Of a stretch of DNA of 64,000 nt, positions 35,930 through 46,075 are shown piece by piece; the stretch's first letter is position 1; each line of letters starts with the position of its first letter. A program made the position numbers and the translations under genes. Location of the stretch: NCBI GenBank assembly GCA_017935345.1, contig JAGBHU010000042.1:186001-250000 (forward strand), in the 5' to 3' direction. This stretch comes from Coprococcus sp. (GTDB taxonomy: Bacteria; Bacillota; Clostridia; Lachnospirales; Lachnospiraceae). Below the pieces are notes generated by a model, which saw only the letters and a program-made list of their open reading frames with translations, had not been told where the DNA came from and did no database searches.

Positions 35930-35995
35930 AAAAAAGATTATACTGCATCAGTTCAATCACATTACCATATTCTGGGATTCAGTATAATCTTTTTT
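35930..35995 (-). terminator. Terminator after the fumarase beta gene
   Basis: Perfect 16-bp stem with arms at 35930-35945 and 35980-35995 and an unusually long 34-nt loop. On the minus strand it ends in a run of eight or more Ts. It lies about 80 bp after the stop at 36077. Confidence 0.75.
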
Positions 35996-36076
35996 ATATA
36001 TGCTTACAATATTCTATAGTATCTCTTAAGCTTTCTTATATATGTATTTTTACACGTTAATATGCATTTCCACATT

Positions 36077-36694
36077 TTACTGCCTGTTGTTTAAATAATC
36101 TGAAACTGCTGTTTCATATAGATTATTACCTTCAGAATCTATGACAACGATTGCCGGAAAATTCTCCACACTCATTTTTCTCACAGCCTCCGTACCAAGG
36201 TCATCATATGCAATAACCTCAGACTCTTTAATACACTTTGAAAGAAGCGCACCTGCACCGCCTACAGCGGCGAAATACACAGCCTTATTTCTGATAATTG
36301 CATCAACTACCTCTTTGCTTCTCTTACCTTTTCCTATCATACCGATAAGTCCTTTATCCAAAATAAGAGGCGTATATTTATCCATACGTGTACTTGTTGT
36401 CGGACCTGCAGAACCGATTACCTGACCTTCCTTCGCAGGCGTAGGTCCCAGATAATATATTGTGTTTCCTGTTATATCAAATGGTAAAATCTTTCTATCA
36501 TATAGTTCTGTTCCGCTAAGTTCTGATACAGACATATCCTTAGCCTCAGCTTCTTTTATTGCATCATACATTCTCTTATGTGCAGCATCTCTTGCACTAT
36601 AAATCGTGCCTGTCAGATACACATAATCCCCAGCCTTAAGCTTTTCTATGTCCTCCCTTTGAAAAGGTACTGTAATATGTTTATTTTCACTCAT
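36077..36694 (-). CDS. Class I fumarate hydratase, beta subunit (C-terminal domain)
   Basis: With the alpha subunit forms the iron-sulfur fumarase that interconverts fumarate and malate. 205 residues, the size of the beta subunit; characteristic GPTTSTRMDKYTP and AHKRMYDAI segments. L-tartrate dehydratase beta subunits are near-identical in size, so substrate is inferred from context. GGAGAG precedes the ATG. Separated from the alpha gene by a membrane-protein gene. Confidence 0.9.
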   Translation of the reverse strand: MSENKHITVPFQREDIEKLKAGDYVYLTGTIYSARDAAHKRMYDAIKEAEAKDMSVSELSGTELYDRKILPFDITGNTIYYLGPTPAKEGQVIGSAGPTTSTRMDKYTPLILDKGLIGMIGKGKRSKEVVDAIIRNKAVYFAAVGGAGALLSKCIKESEVIAYDDLGTEAVRKMSVENFPAIVVIDSEGNNLYETAVSDYLNNRQ

Positions 36695-36708
36695 TTTTCA
36701 TCTCTCCG

Positions 36709-38430
36709 TTATTTTTCTAATACATATCCATTAATACTTAATTCTTTTATTCTTGTCAGACCTTCTATGTAATCAAATCTGATACCGCTGACATAGAATA
36801 CATGATTTTCGTCAATGTCTATGCGGTATATTTTATCCTTTTCACTATATTGTCCAGGATTTTCATCTATATCTATATAGTAAGACAGGCAATCGGTTAT
36901 ATCGATGTCTGTATATTCTTTTTCTCCTATTTTCATCTTCATGGATTTACATTCTTCATATGTATAATCTACATTACGATAGCCGCAGATTACTTCATAT
37001 AATTTATTATATCCTGAAATATCATAACCCTCTTCCATATTATCTGCACTATTATATCTTACGTATACATAGTTCCACTCTAATTTATGTTCATCCTTCG
37101 TATTATTTACTTTGTCGTAATACCGGTTCTGGAGTTCTGCCAGCTCCTCCTTTGTACAATTCTTTTCTAACCAGCTCTTTCCATATGGATTGCCCTTCAA
37201 ATAGTAATAAGCCTCACAGGCGGCACCGACATTACTTTCCTTATTATTCTTAAATATCTCTTTTTGCGACAGATATGATGTAAATGTTGCATTTATCCCC
37301 GGAAACAGCAGTCCTATAAATGCAAAAACAACCAAAACCAAAATCATATATTCATAATATTTTCCAAATACATGCTGCTGTTCCTTTTTCTTAAATTTTA
37401 AAAACGCTGTCAGTATCAATTCCCACAGCTCGTAAATTATCTGGAATATGATAAATACAATTGCAAGATATCTGCTTTCCGTAATACCATATTCATGTAT
37501 TCTTACACCGACCGCATATATTTCCAGGCAAATAAACGGTGCGTATATATATTTGGCATATTTTATCATTTTTGCATAAATCGTTTTCTTATCCTTCGTA
37601 AAAGCATATGCCATTGTCCAAATTGGTGCGCCTATTGCAAATAAAACCGAGCATATGTTAAATATCTCGTTTGATGGAATCTCCCATGTAACAAAAATCT
37701 TAATGATATAAATATAGATAATTGCCATGGCAATCATAACACATGGCATAAAAGCATATGTTACGATGGTCTTTGTAAATTTGGAATTCTCTTCTTCTGT
37801 TTTTACCAATGTTACAAGACAAACAGGAAAATAAATAAGACCTGCAATGATGATTTCTATATCTGTAAGTACATCCCAATAATCTATACTTACTATCAGA
37901 TTGTCAAATAATTCCAATAATAAGACAACCGCAATATAAAGCGTAAGAAAAAGTCCTGCCGCCCTTAGCAGTCCAAATATGACTCTGGCAAGATATTCGT
38001 GAAAGGATATTTTCTGTCTCTTTATAATGATAAACAATGCACAGCCTATCAGAAAAATGACATAAAAGGTAAGAAAGAAAATAATGTTTATTTCAAGTAT
38101 GCTGTAGTCATAGTTTGGATTCTTCTCTGTTATATGATAGAAAATCAAATCAAGTATTACGGATACTAAAATTCCCACTCCTGATAAAAGAAGTCTTTTT
38201 TTTGCTGTCTGATTTTTCTGATAATAATAGGATTCAAAGAAAAAGCTCCATGCCCCAAATAATGATACGACTATGATTGCATGTTCATAGTAATCATTAT
38301 ATTCAACATGATTGAATATTACAAAAATAAACGTCAATAAAACAGCGGCAGCTATTGTTGCCGTATATGTTTTATATATATCTTTCATAAAATCCTTCTG
38401 CTTTACAAAAAATCCCGTTATTTTTCCCAT
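36709..38430 (-). CDS. DUF4153-like polytopic membrane protein
   Basis: 573 residues from ATG 38430 (AGGGAG 7 nt upstream; ATG 38436 sits too close). About ten membrane segments fill residues 20-400; then a C-terminal extracytoplasmic domain of about 170 residues (YDISGYNKLYEVICGYRNVD, then the final GLTRIKELSINGYVLEK). Resembles DUF4153/DUF4173 proteins of Firmicutes, function unknown. It lies between the fumarase alpha and beta genes, 14 bp upstream of the beta gene. Confidence 0.75.
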   Translation of the reverse strand: MGKITGFFVKQKDFMKDIYKTYTATIAAAVLLTFIFVIFNHVEYNDYYEHAIIVVSLFGAWSFFFESYYYQKNQTAKKRLLLSGVGILVSVILDLIFYHITEKNPNYDYSILEINIIFFLTFYVIFLIGCALFIIIKRQKISFHEYLARVIFGLLRAAGLFLTLYIAVVLLLELFDNLIVSIDYWDVLTDIEIIIAGLIYFPVCLVTLVKTEEENSKFTKTIVTYAFMPCVMIAMAIIYIYIIKIFVTWEIPSNEIFNICSVLFAIGAPIWTMAYAFTKDKKTIYAKMIKYAKYIYAPFICLEIYAVGVRIHEYGITESRYLAIVFIIFQIIYELWELILTAFLKFKKKEQQHVFGKYYEYMILVLVVFAFIGLLFPGINATFTSYLSQKEIFKNNKESNVGAACEAYYYLKGNPYGKSWLEKNCTKEELAELQNRYYDKVNNTKDEHKLEWNYVYVRYNSADNMEEGYDISGYNKLYEVICGYRNVDYTYEECKSMKMKIGEKEYTDIDITDCLSYYIDIDENPGQYSEKDKIYRIDIDENHVFYVSGIRFDYIEGLTRIKELSINGYVLEK

Positions 38431-38522
38431 GTACATTCTCCCTTATCATATGACAACTACAGCAACCTATAATTTAAGAAAAATAATATCAGAAATAATA
38501 TTAACAACATGATTTTTCTCCT

Positions 38523-39365
38523 TTATAGTGTCCTTGTAACATGACGATTTACATGACAACACATATTTACGGCAAGTGGCATTCCCGCTATATGCGTTGC
38601 ATAAGTTTCTATATTGACGGCAAGTGCCGTCGTTCTTCCGCCTAAACCACCCGGTCCGATACCTGTATTGTTTATCGCTTCAAGTAACTCCTCTTCTATA
38701 CGGGCTATATGGGAAAGAGTTGAATGGGTACCGGCTTTTCTCGTTAAAGCCTTTTTTGCCAGCTTTGCCGCCAGCTCAAAGTCTCCGCCTAAGCCTACCC
38801 CGACAAATACGGGAGGACAGGCATTTGGTCCCGCATCCTTTACTGCGGACAGCACAGCCGCCTTTACACCCTCCTCACCATCAGCCGGTTTCAGCATAAA
38901 TACACGACTCATATTTTCACTTCCAAAACCTTTTGGTGCTATTGTTATCTCAATATTCTCTCCCGGAACGATATCATAATGAATAATAGCCGGTGTATTA
39001 TCCTTTGTATTTTCTCTGATTAACGGATCTTTAACTACTGATTTTCTAAGAAATCCCTCCGTATATCCCTGTCTTACGCCTTCATTTATGGCATCTGTAA
39101 TTGACATTCCCTCTATATGAACATCCTGTCCTATATTGACAAATAAAACAGCCATACCTGTATCCTGACAGATAGGTATTTCGTCAGATGCAGCTATATC
39201 CAAATTTTCACATAACTGATTGAGTATTTTCTTACCAAGTTGGCTGTCCTCCGTTTCTACGGAACTTCTTACAGCCTGCTCCATATCTTCTGACAAATGA
39301 AGATTGGCCTCAATACACATCTCTTTTACGTTTTTAATTATTTCCTGAGTATGAATCGTTCTCAT
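38523..39365 (-). CDS. Class I fumarate hydratase, alpha subunit
   Basis: Catalytic iron-sulfur subunit. 280 residues from ATG 39365 (AGGGAG 6 nt upstream). Contains PICQDTGMAVLFV, GPNACPPVFVGVGLGG and GGLGGRTTALAVNIET; cysteines in CQDTG, NACPP and NMCCH fit the [4Fe-4S] ligand pattern. With pckA it would serve the reductive branch oxaloacetate-malate-fumarate. The partner beta gene is 1.8 kb downstream, beyond an unrelated gene. Confidence 0.93.
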   Translation of the reverse strand: MRTIHTQEIIKNVKEMCIEANLHLSEDMEQAVRSSVETEDSQLGKKILNQLCENLDIAASDEIPICQDTGMAVLFVNIGQDVHIEGMSITDAINEGVRQGYTEGFLRKSVVKDPLIRENTKDNTPAIIHYDIVPGENIEITIAPKGFGSENMSRVFMLKPADGEEGVKAAVLSAVKDAGPNACPPVFVGVGLGGDFELAAKLAKKALTRKAGTHSTLSHIARIEEELLEAINNTGIGPGGLGGRTTALAVNIETYATHIAGMPLAVNMCCHVNRHVTRTL

Positions 39366-39410
39366 TATATTCTCCCTCATATTATCAATCAGATAAACAT
39401 TTAACAGTTT

Positions 39411-39689
39411 TTAATCATCTAAAAATTCATCATCATTTTTTACATAGTTTGGATCTTTTCTGTTCTTAAAAAATTTATATACATATAATCCTAATGTTAT
39501 TACTGCTATAACAATGACTGCTGCTACAAGTATATATATGATATTAATAATATCATTGGATAATTCTGAAGCCTTCTCTCCTGTATCAAGTGCTTCAAGT
39601 ATATTTGACCTTTCTGTAGTAGCTTCTGTGGTCGCTTCCGTAGTAGCTTTTGCTGCCATAGACATAATTACTGTTAAAAATCCTGACAT
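39411..39689 (-). CDS. Small single-pass membrane protein with ATTE repeats
   Basis: 92 residues. A possible N-terminal hydrophobic start, then KATTEATTEATTERS (tandem ATTE tetrapeptide), a linker, one membrane segment (about 47-70) and a charged tail KFFKNRKDPNYVKNDDEF. GGGAGAGG precedes the ATG. Function unknown. It lies just upstream of the fumarase alpha gene, possibly cotranscribed. Confidence 0.6.
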   Translation of the reverse strand: MSGFLTVIMSMAAKATTEATTEATTERSNILEALDTGEKASELSNDIINIIYILVAAVIVIAVITLGLYVYKFFKNRKDPNYVKNDDEFLDD

Positions 39690-39767
39690 AACTCATACCT
39701 CTCCCAATTCTATTTCATTTATCTGTAAATTTTTATTATTTGTTTCTTTTACTCTGCCTTCCGGCTA

Positions 39768-39991
39768 CACTTTGTTCCGCCTTCCGGCTGCACTTTTACT
39801 CCGCCATGCCAACCTCGCCTGCGGCTCGGTCGCGTCATTCGCTGCCTAATTGCCATCTGGCTGCAACTTTACTCCACCATGCCAACCTCGCCTGCGGCTC
39901 GGTCGCGGGCATTCGCTGCCTAACTGCCATCTGGCTGCACCTTCGCTCCGCCATGACAACCTCGCCTGCGGCTCGGTCACGGGCTTCGCCC
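39768..39991. repeat. Three direct copies of a GC-rich unit of about 73 bp
   Basis: The core AACCTCGCCTGCGGCTCGGT begins at 39811, 39884 and 39958 (periods 73 and 74 bp). Each copy is preceded by a GCCATCTGGCTGCA- or GCCTTCCGGCTGCA-like stretch. The block is markedly GC-richer than the surrounding AT-rich DNA. Frames across it give only low-complexity Ala/Ser/Cys peptides, so I treat it as non-coding. It looks like a dispersed intergenic repeat. Confidence 0.8.
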
Positions 39992-39994
39992 TAT

Positions 39995-40054
39995 ATCAGA
40001 CAATATAAACAAAGTCTTGTCTGCAAGCAGCCGACTTTGTTTATATTATCTGAT
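39995..40054. repeat. 22-bp imperfect inverted repeat next to the GC-rich copies
   Basis: Arms 39995-40016 and 40033-40054 pair with one mismatch around a 16-nt loop that contains GCAAGCAGC. Directly abuts the third GC-rich copy and could be the end of the same element or a strong hairpin. There is no T-run, so it is not a typical terminator. Confidence 0.75.
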
Positions 40055-40140
40055 GCATGGCTCATTGCCTTCGCGGATATTATACCATATCATTGTTTAT
40101 CATACAATTAATAAAGCCTTACTTTTTGGTTACAAAACAA

Positions 40141-40180
40141 AAAAGACCGAATATATTTTGTAAAGCATATTCGGTCTTTT
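40141..40180 (-). terminator. Terminator of gyrA
   Basis: Perfect 14-bp stem AAAAGACCGAATAT / ATATTCGGTCTTTT with a 12-nt loop; the minus-strand copy runs into TTTTTTGTTTTG. It lies 20 bp after the gyrA stop. Confidence 0.9.
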
Positions 40181-40200
40181 CACATATTATTTTCCAAGAA

Positions 40201-42729
40201 TTATTCTGTCATATCTTCTGATTCCGTTTCTTCTGAATCTTCAACTAAAAGATCTGCTTCAGTTTCTTCTTCATCTTCGATATTTTTGTTAACTTTTGCT
40301 ATAGATGCAACTACTACATTCTTATCATAGTTAATATTAATAAGCTTTACACCTGAAGTAACTCTTCCCAGCGTAGAAATATCATCACAGCTCATTCTGA
40401 TAATAATGCCCTCATTTGTCATAATCATGATATCATTTTCATCCGTAACTGCTTTCGCACCTACAATATCACCTGTTTTTTCATTTATCTTATAGCATTT
40501 TACACCTTTGCCGCCCCTGTTTTGAGGTGAAAATTCATCCAAAACGGTTCTTTTTCCCATACCATTTTCAGAAACAAATAAAATGGCATCTCCCTGACTG
40601 TTAAGCTGCATTGCAACTACACAATCATTTTCGTCAAATTTAATACCGATAACACCCATCGAGGTTCTTCCTGTATTTCTCACACATGTTTCATTAAATC
40701 TGATACACATACCCTTCTTTGTAACAAGAAATACATCATTATCTCCATCTGTCGCTTTTACCTCTATCAGTTCGTCATCTTCTTTAAGTGTTATGGCGGC
40801 AAGACCTGACTTTCTGACATTTGCATAATCTGTAAGATATGTTTTCTTTACCATACCCTGTTTTGTAGCCATAAACAAATATTTTTTATCCTCATAGTTT
40901 TTAAGTGGAATAATGGCTGTTACATTTTCATCAGGCTGTAATTGAAGAAGATTAACAATAGCCACACCTCTTGCCGTTCTTCCTGACTCCGGTATTTCAT
41001 AACCCTTTAGTCTGTATACTCTTCCTTTATTTGTGAAGAACATAATAAAGTTATGCGTATTCGTCATAAAGATTTCATCTATGTAATCATCCTCTATCGT
41101 CTGCATACCCTTTATACCTTTACCGCCTCTATGCTGTGCCTTAAATGTATCCTGCGGCATACGCTTAATATAGCCAAGCTTCGTCATGGTAATAACAATG
41201 TCTTCCCGCTCTATTAATTCTTCATCCGTAACATCGTCAATACCCTGTCCGATAGATGTTCTTCTTTCATCGCCATACTTATTTGCAATAATAAGCAGCT
41301 CGTCCTTAATAACACCCAGCAATTTCTTTTTATCAGCAAGAATTTCCTTCAGCTCTGCTATTTTTGCCATAAGCTCTTTATATTCATTCTCAAGCTTTTC
41401 TCTTTCAAGGCCTGTAAGAGCACGAAGTCTCATATCAACAATCGCCTGAGCCTGAGTTTCAGATAATTCAAATCTTTCCATCAAAGATGTCTTTGCCTCT
41501 CCGACATTCTTTGATTCTCTGATTATTTTAATGACTTCATCAATATTATCAAGAGCTATCAGTAATCCAAGTAATATATGTGCTCTTTCTTCTGCTTTAT
41601 TAAGCTCATATTTTGTTCTTCTTGTTACGACCTCTTCCTGATGCTTCAAATAATATTTCAACATCTCATAGAGATTCAGTACCTTTGGAACACCATCTAC
41701 AAGAGCAAGCATTATCACGCCAAATGTATCCTGAAGCTGTGTATGCTTGTACAACTGATTTAACAGAACATTTGCATTTACATCCTTACGGAGTTCAATC
41801 ACAATACGCATACCTTCTCTTGAAGATTCATCCCTGATATCAGTAATTCCATCAACTTTCTTTTCTTTTACAAGCTCAACAATTTTCTGTATCAAAAGAG
41901 ATTTATTTACCATATATGGCAGCTCAGATACAACAATTCTCTGCTTTCCATTTTGCATTGGTTCGATATCTGTGATAGCACGTACTTTTATCTTACCTCT
42001 CCCTGTCCGATATGCTTCATTGATACCCTGCTTTCCGAGTATCTGTGCACCTGTTGGAAAATCAGGTCCTTTTATAATTTCCATCAACTCATCTATATCA
42101 GTTTCTCTGTCTTCTTCAACCCTGTTATCTATAATTTTAACAGCAGCATTAATGGTTTCCTTTAAATTATGTGGTGGTATGTTTGTTGCCATACCAACAG
42201 CAATACCTGATGTACCATTGACTAATAGATTTGGATAACGTGATGGAAGTACGGTTGGTTCCTTCTCTGTTTCATCAAAGTTTGGAACAAAATCAACCGT
42301 ATCCTTATTGATATCAGCAAGCATTTCCATAGAAATCTTTGAAAGTCTTGCTTCTGTATATCTCATGGCTGCTGCATGGTCTCCGTCAACAGAACCGAAA
42401 TTACCATGACCATCTACAAGCGGATACCTTGTATTCCATTCCTGTGCAAGCTTAACAAGTGCCTCATATATAGAACTATCTCCATGAGGATGATATTTAC
42501 CCATTGTATCACCGACTATACGAGCACATTTACGATGTGGTTTATCAGGACCGTTATTTAACTCTATCATAGAATGAAGAATTCTTCTTTGAACAGGTTT
42601 AAGTCCATCTCTTACATCAGGAAGAGCTCTGGCTGCAATAACACTCATTGCATAGTCAATATATGAGCGTTCCATTGTTTTCTTTAAACCAACTTCACTT
42701 ACTTTATCAAAAATCTTATCATCTTCCAT
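40201..42729 (-). CDS. gyrA: DNA gyrase subunit A
   Basis: Breaks and rejoins DNA to introduce negative supercoils, with GyrB. 842 residues from ATG 42729 (AAAGGA 8-9 nt upstream). Catalytic Y124 (AMRYTEARL). Quinolone region [12 protein letters not shown] has S85 and E89, the unmutated Firmicutes pattern. C-terminal six-blade DNA-wrapping domain; its GyrA box reads QHRGGKG rather than QRRGGKG, and a degenerate copy NRGGKG follows. Adjacency to gyrB supports GyrA over ParC. Acidic tail at the C-terminus. Confidence 0.97.
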   Translation of the reverse strand: MEDDKIFDKVSEVGLKKTMERSYIDYAMSVIAARALPDVRDGLKPVQRRILHSMIELNNGPDKPHRKCARIVGDTMGKYHPHGDSSIYEALVKLAQEWNTRYPLVDGHGNFGSVDGDHAAAMRYTEARLSKISMEMLADINKDTVDFVPNFDETEKEPTVLPSRYPNLLVNGTSGIAVGMATNIPPHNLKETINAAVKIIDNRVEEDRETDIDELMEIIKGPDFPTGAQILGKQGINEAYRTGRGKIKVRAITDIEPMQNGKQRIVVSELPYMVNKSLLIQKIVELVKEKKVDGITDIRDESSREGMRIVIELRKDVNANVLLNQLYKHTQLQDTFGVIMLALVDGVPKVLNLYEMLKYYLKHQEEVVTRRTKYELNKAEERAHILLGLLIALDNIDEVIKIIRESKNVGEAKTSLMERFELSETQAQAIVDMRLRALTGLEREKLENEYKELMAKIAELKEILADKKKLLGVIKDELLIIANKYGDERRTSIGQGIDDVTDEELIEREDIVITMTKLGYIKRMPQDTFKAQHRGGKGIKGMQTIEDDYIDEIFMTNTHNFIMFFTNKGRVYRLKGYEIPESGRTARGVAIVNLLQLQPDENVTAIIPLKNYEDKKYLFMATKQGMVKKTYLTDYANVRKSGLAAITLKEDDELIEVKATDGDNDVFLVTKKGMCIRFNETCVRNTGRTSMGVIGIKFDENDCVVAMQLNSQGDAILFVSENGMGKRTVLDEFSPQNRGGKGVKCYKINEKTGDIVGAKAVTDENDIMIMTNEGIIIRMSCDDISTLGRVTSGVKLININYDKNVVVASIAKVNKNIEDEEETEADLLVEDSEETESEDMTE

Positions 42730-42783
42730 GTTTTGATTTCCTTTCTGTTTCAATCAATCTGACCGGCAAATTGATTCATCAAA

Positions 42784-44700
42784 CTAAATATCAAGGTTCT
42801 TTACATATTTAGCATTTGTTTCTATAAATTCTCTTCTTGGTTCAACCTTATCACCCATCAGTACATTAAAGGTTAAGTCTATTTCTGATTCATCATCATC
42901 ATCAATGGCAACTCTAAGAAGAATTCTCTTTTCAGGGTCCATGGTTGTCTCCCAGAGCTGTTCGGCATCCATTTCTCCAAGACCTTTATAACGCTGTATT
43001 TTATTATTCTGGTCACGTCCTACCTCTTCAAGAATTTTATTCAATTCATCATCACTGTAAGCGTACCAAATTTTTTTATTTCTCTCCAGTTTATATAGTG
43101 GCGGCTGAGCCAGATAAACATGCCCTTTTCTTATCAAATCAGGCATAAAACGATAGAAGAATGTTAAAAGAAGAGTTGCAATATGAGCACCGTCAACATC
43201 CGCATCTGTCATAATAATAATTTTATTATATCTGAGCTTTTCTATGTTAAAGTTCTCATGTATACCTGTACCAAAGGCTGTAATCATAGCCTTTATTTCT
43301 TCATTTCCAAGTATTCTGTCTATTCTGGCTTTTTCAACATTAAGTATCTTTCCACGAAGCGGAAGTATTGCCTGTGTTGCACGGGAACGTGCCGTTTTTG
43401 CCGAACCACCGGCAGAATCTCCCTCAACAATATAGATTTCGCAATTTTTCGGGTCTTTGTCAGAACAATCTGCAAGCTTACCCGGAAGTGCCATATTATC
43501 CGAAAGATTTGCCTTTCTCGCAACATCCCTTGCCTTTCGTGCAGCGATTCTTGCACGTTGTGCGAGTGCAGCTTTATTTACAATAATTTTAGCTATGGCA
43601 GGATTTTGCTCCAGAAAATACGTTAACTGTTCTGTTACCACACTTTCCACGGCAGGTCTTGCTTCAGAATTTCCAAGCTTTTGTTTTGTCTGACCTTCAA
43701 ACTGAGGCTCACTGATTTTAACCGATATGATAGCTGCCAAGCCTTCTCTTAAATCATCACCTGAAAGATTATCATCTTTTTCCTTTATGATTCCGTTCTT
43801 TCTGGCATAGTCATTAAACACCTTTGTTATTGCCGACTTAAATCCCGTAAGATGTGTTCCACCCTCCGGTGTGGTTATATTATTTACAAAACTATAAGTT
43901 GATTCATTATAAGAATCGTTATGCTGTAATGCAACCTCAACTCTTACACCATCTTTGACACCTTCACAATAAATAACCTTATCGTATAAAGCATCCTTAT
44001 GTCTATTTATATAAGTTACAAATTCTCTGATACCACCTTCATAATGGAATGCTCTTTCTTTTGCAGGATTCAATCTCAAATCCGTAAGTGTTATCTTAAG
44101 TCCTGCGGTAAGAAATGCCATCTCACGAAGTCTGTTTCTAAGTGTATCATAATCATATATTGTTTCTTCAAAGATAGTATCATCAGGCATAAATGAAACC
44201 TTTGTACCTGATACATCTTCAGGAGCATCACCTATGATTTCAAGCTTACTTACTACCTTTCCTTTTTCGTATCTTTGACGATATACCTTACCTTCTCTCG
44301 TTATTTCTACCTCTAACCAGTTGGATAAAGCATTCACAACGGAAGCTCCGACACCATGAAGTCCTCCTGATACCTTATATCCTCCACCACCAAATTTTCC
44401 TCCAGCATGGAGAATTGTAAATACGACCTCTACAGCAGGAATTCCCTTCTTTTCATGTAATCCGACAGGAATTCCTCTGCCATCATCTATAACGGTTATG
44501 GAATTATCTTCATTTATATAAACCTTTATATGTGTACAAAAACCTGCAAGTGCCTCATCAACTGCATTATCCACAATTTCATAAACAAGATGATGAAGAC
44601 CCCTTGAAGATGTACTTCCTATGTACATACCCGGTCTTTTTCTGACAGCCTCGAGACCTTCTAATATTTGAATCTGTTCAGCTTCGTAATTATTTTCCAT
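42784..44700 (-). CDS. gyrB: DNA gyrase subunit B
   Basis: ATPase and TOPRIM subunit of gyrase. 638 residues, typical for Firmicutes. GHKL ATPase domain ([38 protein letters not shown]), transducer, then TOPRIM with [10 protein letters not shown] and DADVDGAHI, and C-terminal [22 protein letters not shown] lies 6 nt before ATG. It overlaps recF by 11 nt. Confidence 0.98.
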   Translation of the reverse strand: MENNYEAEQIQILEGLEAVRKRPGMYIGSTSSRGLHHLVYEIVDNAVDEALAGFCTHIKVYINEDNSITVIDDGRGIPVGLHEKKGIPAVEVVFTILHAGGKFGGGGYKVSGGLHGVGASVVNALSNWLEVEITREGKVYRQRYEKGKVVSKLEIIGDAPEDVSGTKVSFMPDDTIFEETIYDYDTLRNRLREMAFLTAGLKITLTDLRLNPAKERAFHYEGGIREFVTYINRHKDALYDKVIYCEGVKDGVRVEVALQHNDSYNESTYSFVNNITTPEGGTHLTGFKSAITKVFNDYARKNGIIKEKDDNLSGDDLREGLAAIISVKISEPQFEGQTKQKLGNSEARPAVESVVTEQLTYFLEQNPAIAKIIVNKAALAQRARIAARKARDVARKANLSDNMALPGKLADCSDKDPKNCEIYIVEGDSAGGSAKTARSRATQAILPLRGKILNVEKARIDRILGNEEIKAMITAFGTGIHENFNIEKLRYNKIIIMTDADVDGAHIATLLLTFFYRFMPDLIRKGHVYLAQPPLYKLERNKKIWYAYSDDELNKILEEVGRDQNNKIQRYKGLGEMDAEQLWETTMDPEKRILLRVAIDDDDESEIDLTFNVLMGDKVEPRREFIETNAKYVKNLDI

Positions 44701-45790
44701 CTGTTTCCTCCGTTCTTATGATAAAACCATCTGTAACATGATATACATTATTAATAATTACCTGTTCCTTTATAAAGTCATCATATCCCGTACATGTAAT
44801 GATTGTCTGTATATCTTTTATTTCTTCTAACAATGAATCTCTCCTCTTACTGTCCAATTCACTCATTACGTCATCAAGCAGTAAAATAGGATTATCATTG
44901 ATGATTCTTTTTACCAATTTTATTTCTGCCATCTTAAGTGACAAAGCAACTGTCCTTTGCTGCCCCTGAGAACCAAATTTTCTGGCATCCATTCCATTTA
45001 CCATAAAAATAATATCATCTCTGTGAGGCCCTGTTTGTGTACTTGAATAGTTCAAATCCACATTTATCTTATCAATAAGTGTTTTTGCAAACTCATCTTC
45101 TTCTACATTTTTATCATATACTATCTCTATCTTCTCCTTGCCTGAAGTAAGATTACTGTGGATATCTCCTATTATCTCATTCAGCATAGATATAAAATTA
45201 TTTCTCTCTCTTATAACCTTTATGCCATATTCAACCAACTGACTGTTCCATATATCTATCGTTTCAAGAAGTTCTTTTTTATAATATATCTGCTTCAAAA
45301 GATTATTTCTTTGATTTAACACTTTATGATATGTAGCCAGATTCTGATAATAAAGCCTGCTGATCTGACATAGTTCAAGGTCAAGAAATCTTCTTCTTTC
45401 TGAAGGACCGTTTTTGATAATGGATAAGTCCTCCGGTGAAAAAAATATCACATTTATCAATCCAAATAATTCTGTAGTACGTCGAATCGGTATTCCGTCT
45501 ATTGCTACACCTTTATTCTTATTTTTACGGATATGCATATCTATTTTATGATTAATATCACTTTTTTTAATGCATAATCGTATATGTGCATCCTCCTCAC
45601 CAAATTTTATTATTTCTTTATCCTTACTCCCTCTATGAGATTTTGTTGTTGCAGCCATATATATAGATTCTAAAATATTTGTTTTTCCCTGTGCATTATC
45701 CCCATATAGAATATTGGTATTCCTATCAAATTCTATATCCAGATTTTTATAATTTCTATAATTATTAAGCTTTAATGATTCTATATACAT
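44690..45790 (-). CDS. recF: DNA replication and repair protein RecF
   Basis: SMC-like ATPase that helps load RecA at gaps. 366 residues. Walker [10 protein letters not shown], signature [17 protein letters not shown], Walker [14 protein letters not shown]. Part of the dnaA-dnaN-S4-recF-gyrB-gyrA block. Its ribosome binding site is weak; 15 bp separate it from the S4 gene. Overlaps gyrB at its end. Confidence 0.97.
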   Translation of the reverse strand: MYIESLKLNNYRNYKNLDIEFDRNTNILYGDNAQGKTNILESIYMAATTKSHRGSKDKEIIKFGEEDAHIRLCIKKSDINHKIDMHIRKNKNKGVAIDGIPIRRTTELFGLINVIFFSPEDLSIIKNGPSERRRFLDLELCQISRLYYQNLATYHKVLNQRNNLLKQIYYKKELLETIDIWNSQLVEYGIKVIRERNNFISMLNEIIGDIHSNLTSGKEKIEIVYDKNVEEDEFAKTLIDKINVDLNYSSTQTGPHRDDIIFMVNGMDARKFGSQGQQRTVALSLKMAEIKLVKRIINDNPILLLDDVMSELDSKRRDSLLEEIKDIQTIITCTGYDDFIKEQVIINNVYHVTDGFIIRTEETDGK

Positions 45791-45805
45791 GTCTATTACC
45801 AGCCA

Positions 45806-46015
45806 TTATTTTTGTATACTTATCTTATTACCGTCAAATTCAACTTCTGCTCCGTCATAGAGCTTTCTTCCTCTTCTGGTTTCAATTTCTCCGTCTACGA
45901 CTACAAGTCCCTGACTTATAACTTCCTTTGCTTCCACTCCTGATTCTACCAAACCGGCAGCTTTCAGCGCCTGACCAAGCTTTATATATTCTTCTCTTAA
46001 TTTTATTATTTCCAT
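45806..46015 (-). CDS. yaaA: S4-domain RNA-binding protein (YaaA/RlbA type)
   Basis: 69 residues, the S4 fold only: IKLGQALKAAGLVESGVEAK, then VVDGEIETRRGRKL. Conserved between dnaN and recF in Firmicutes and thought to bind ribosomal RNA. Separated from dnaN by 60 bp and from recF by 15 bp. Small but well supported by synteny. Confidence 0.92.
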   Translation of the reverse strand: MEIIKLREEYIKLGQALKAAGLVESGVEAKEVISQGLVVVDGEIETRRGRKLYDGAEVEFDGNKISIQK

Positions 46016-46075
46016 ATTTTTCTATTTCCAATCCAAAATTATTCAAGAATGTCTGCATTTCTGACAAAAATACTA

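Noticed and set aside
39740-40111. Open frame of 123 codons across the GC-rich repeats
   Set aside because: It translates to Ala/Ser/Cys/His-rich low complexity with no initiation signal, and is a by-product of the repeat composition.
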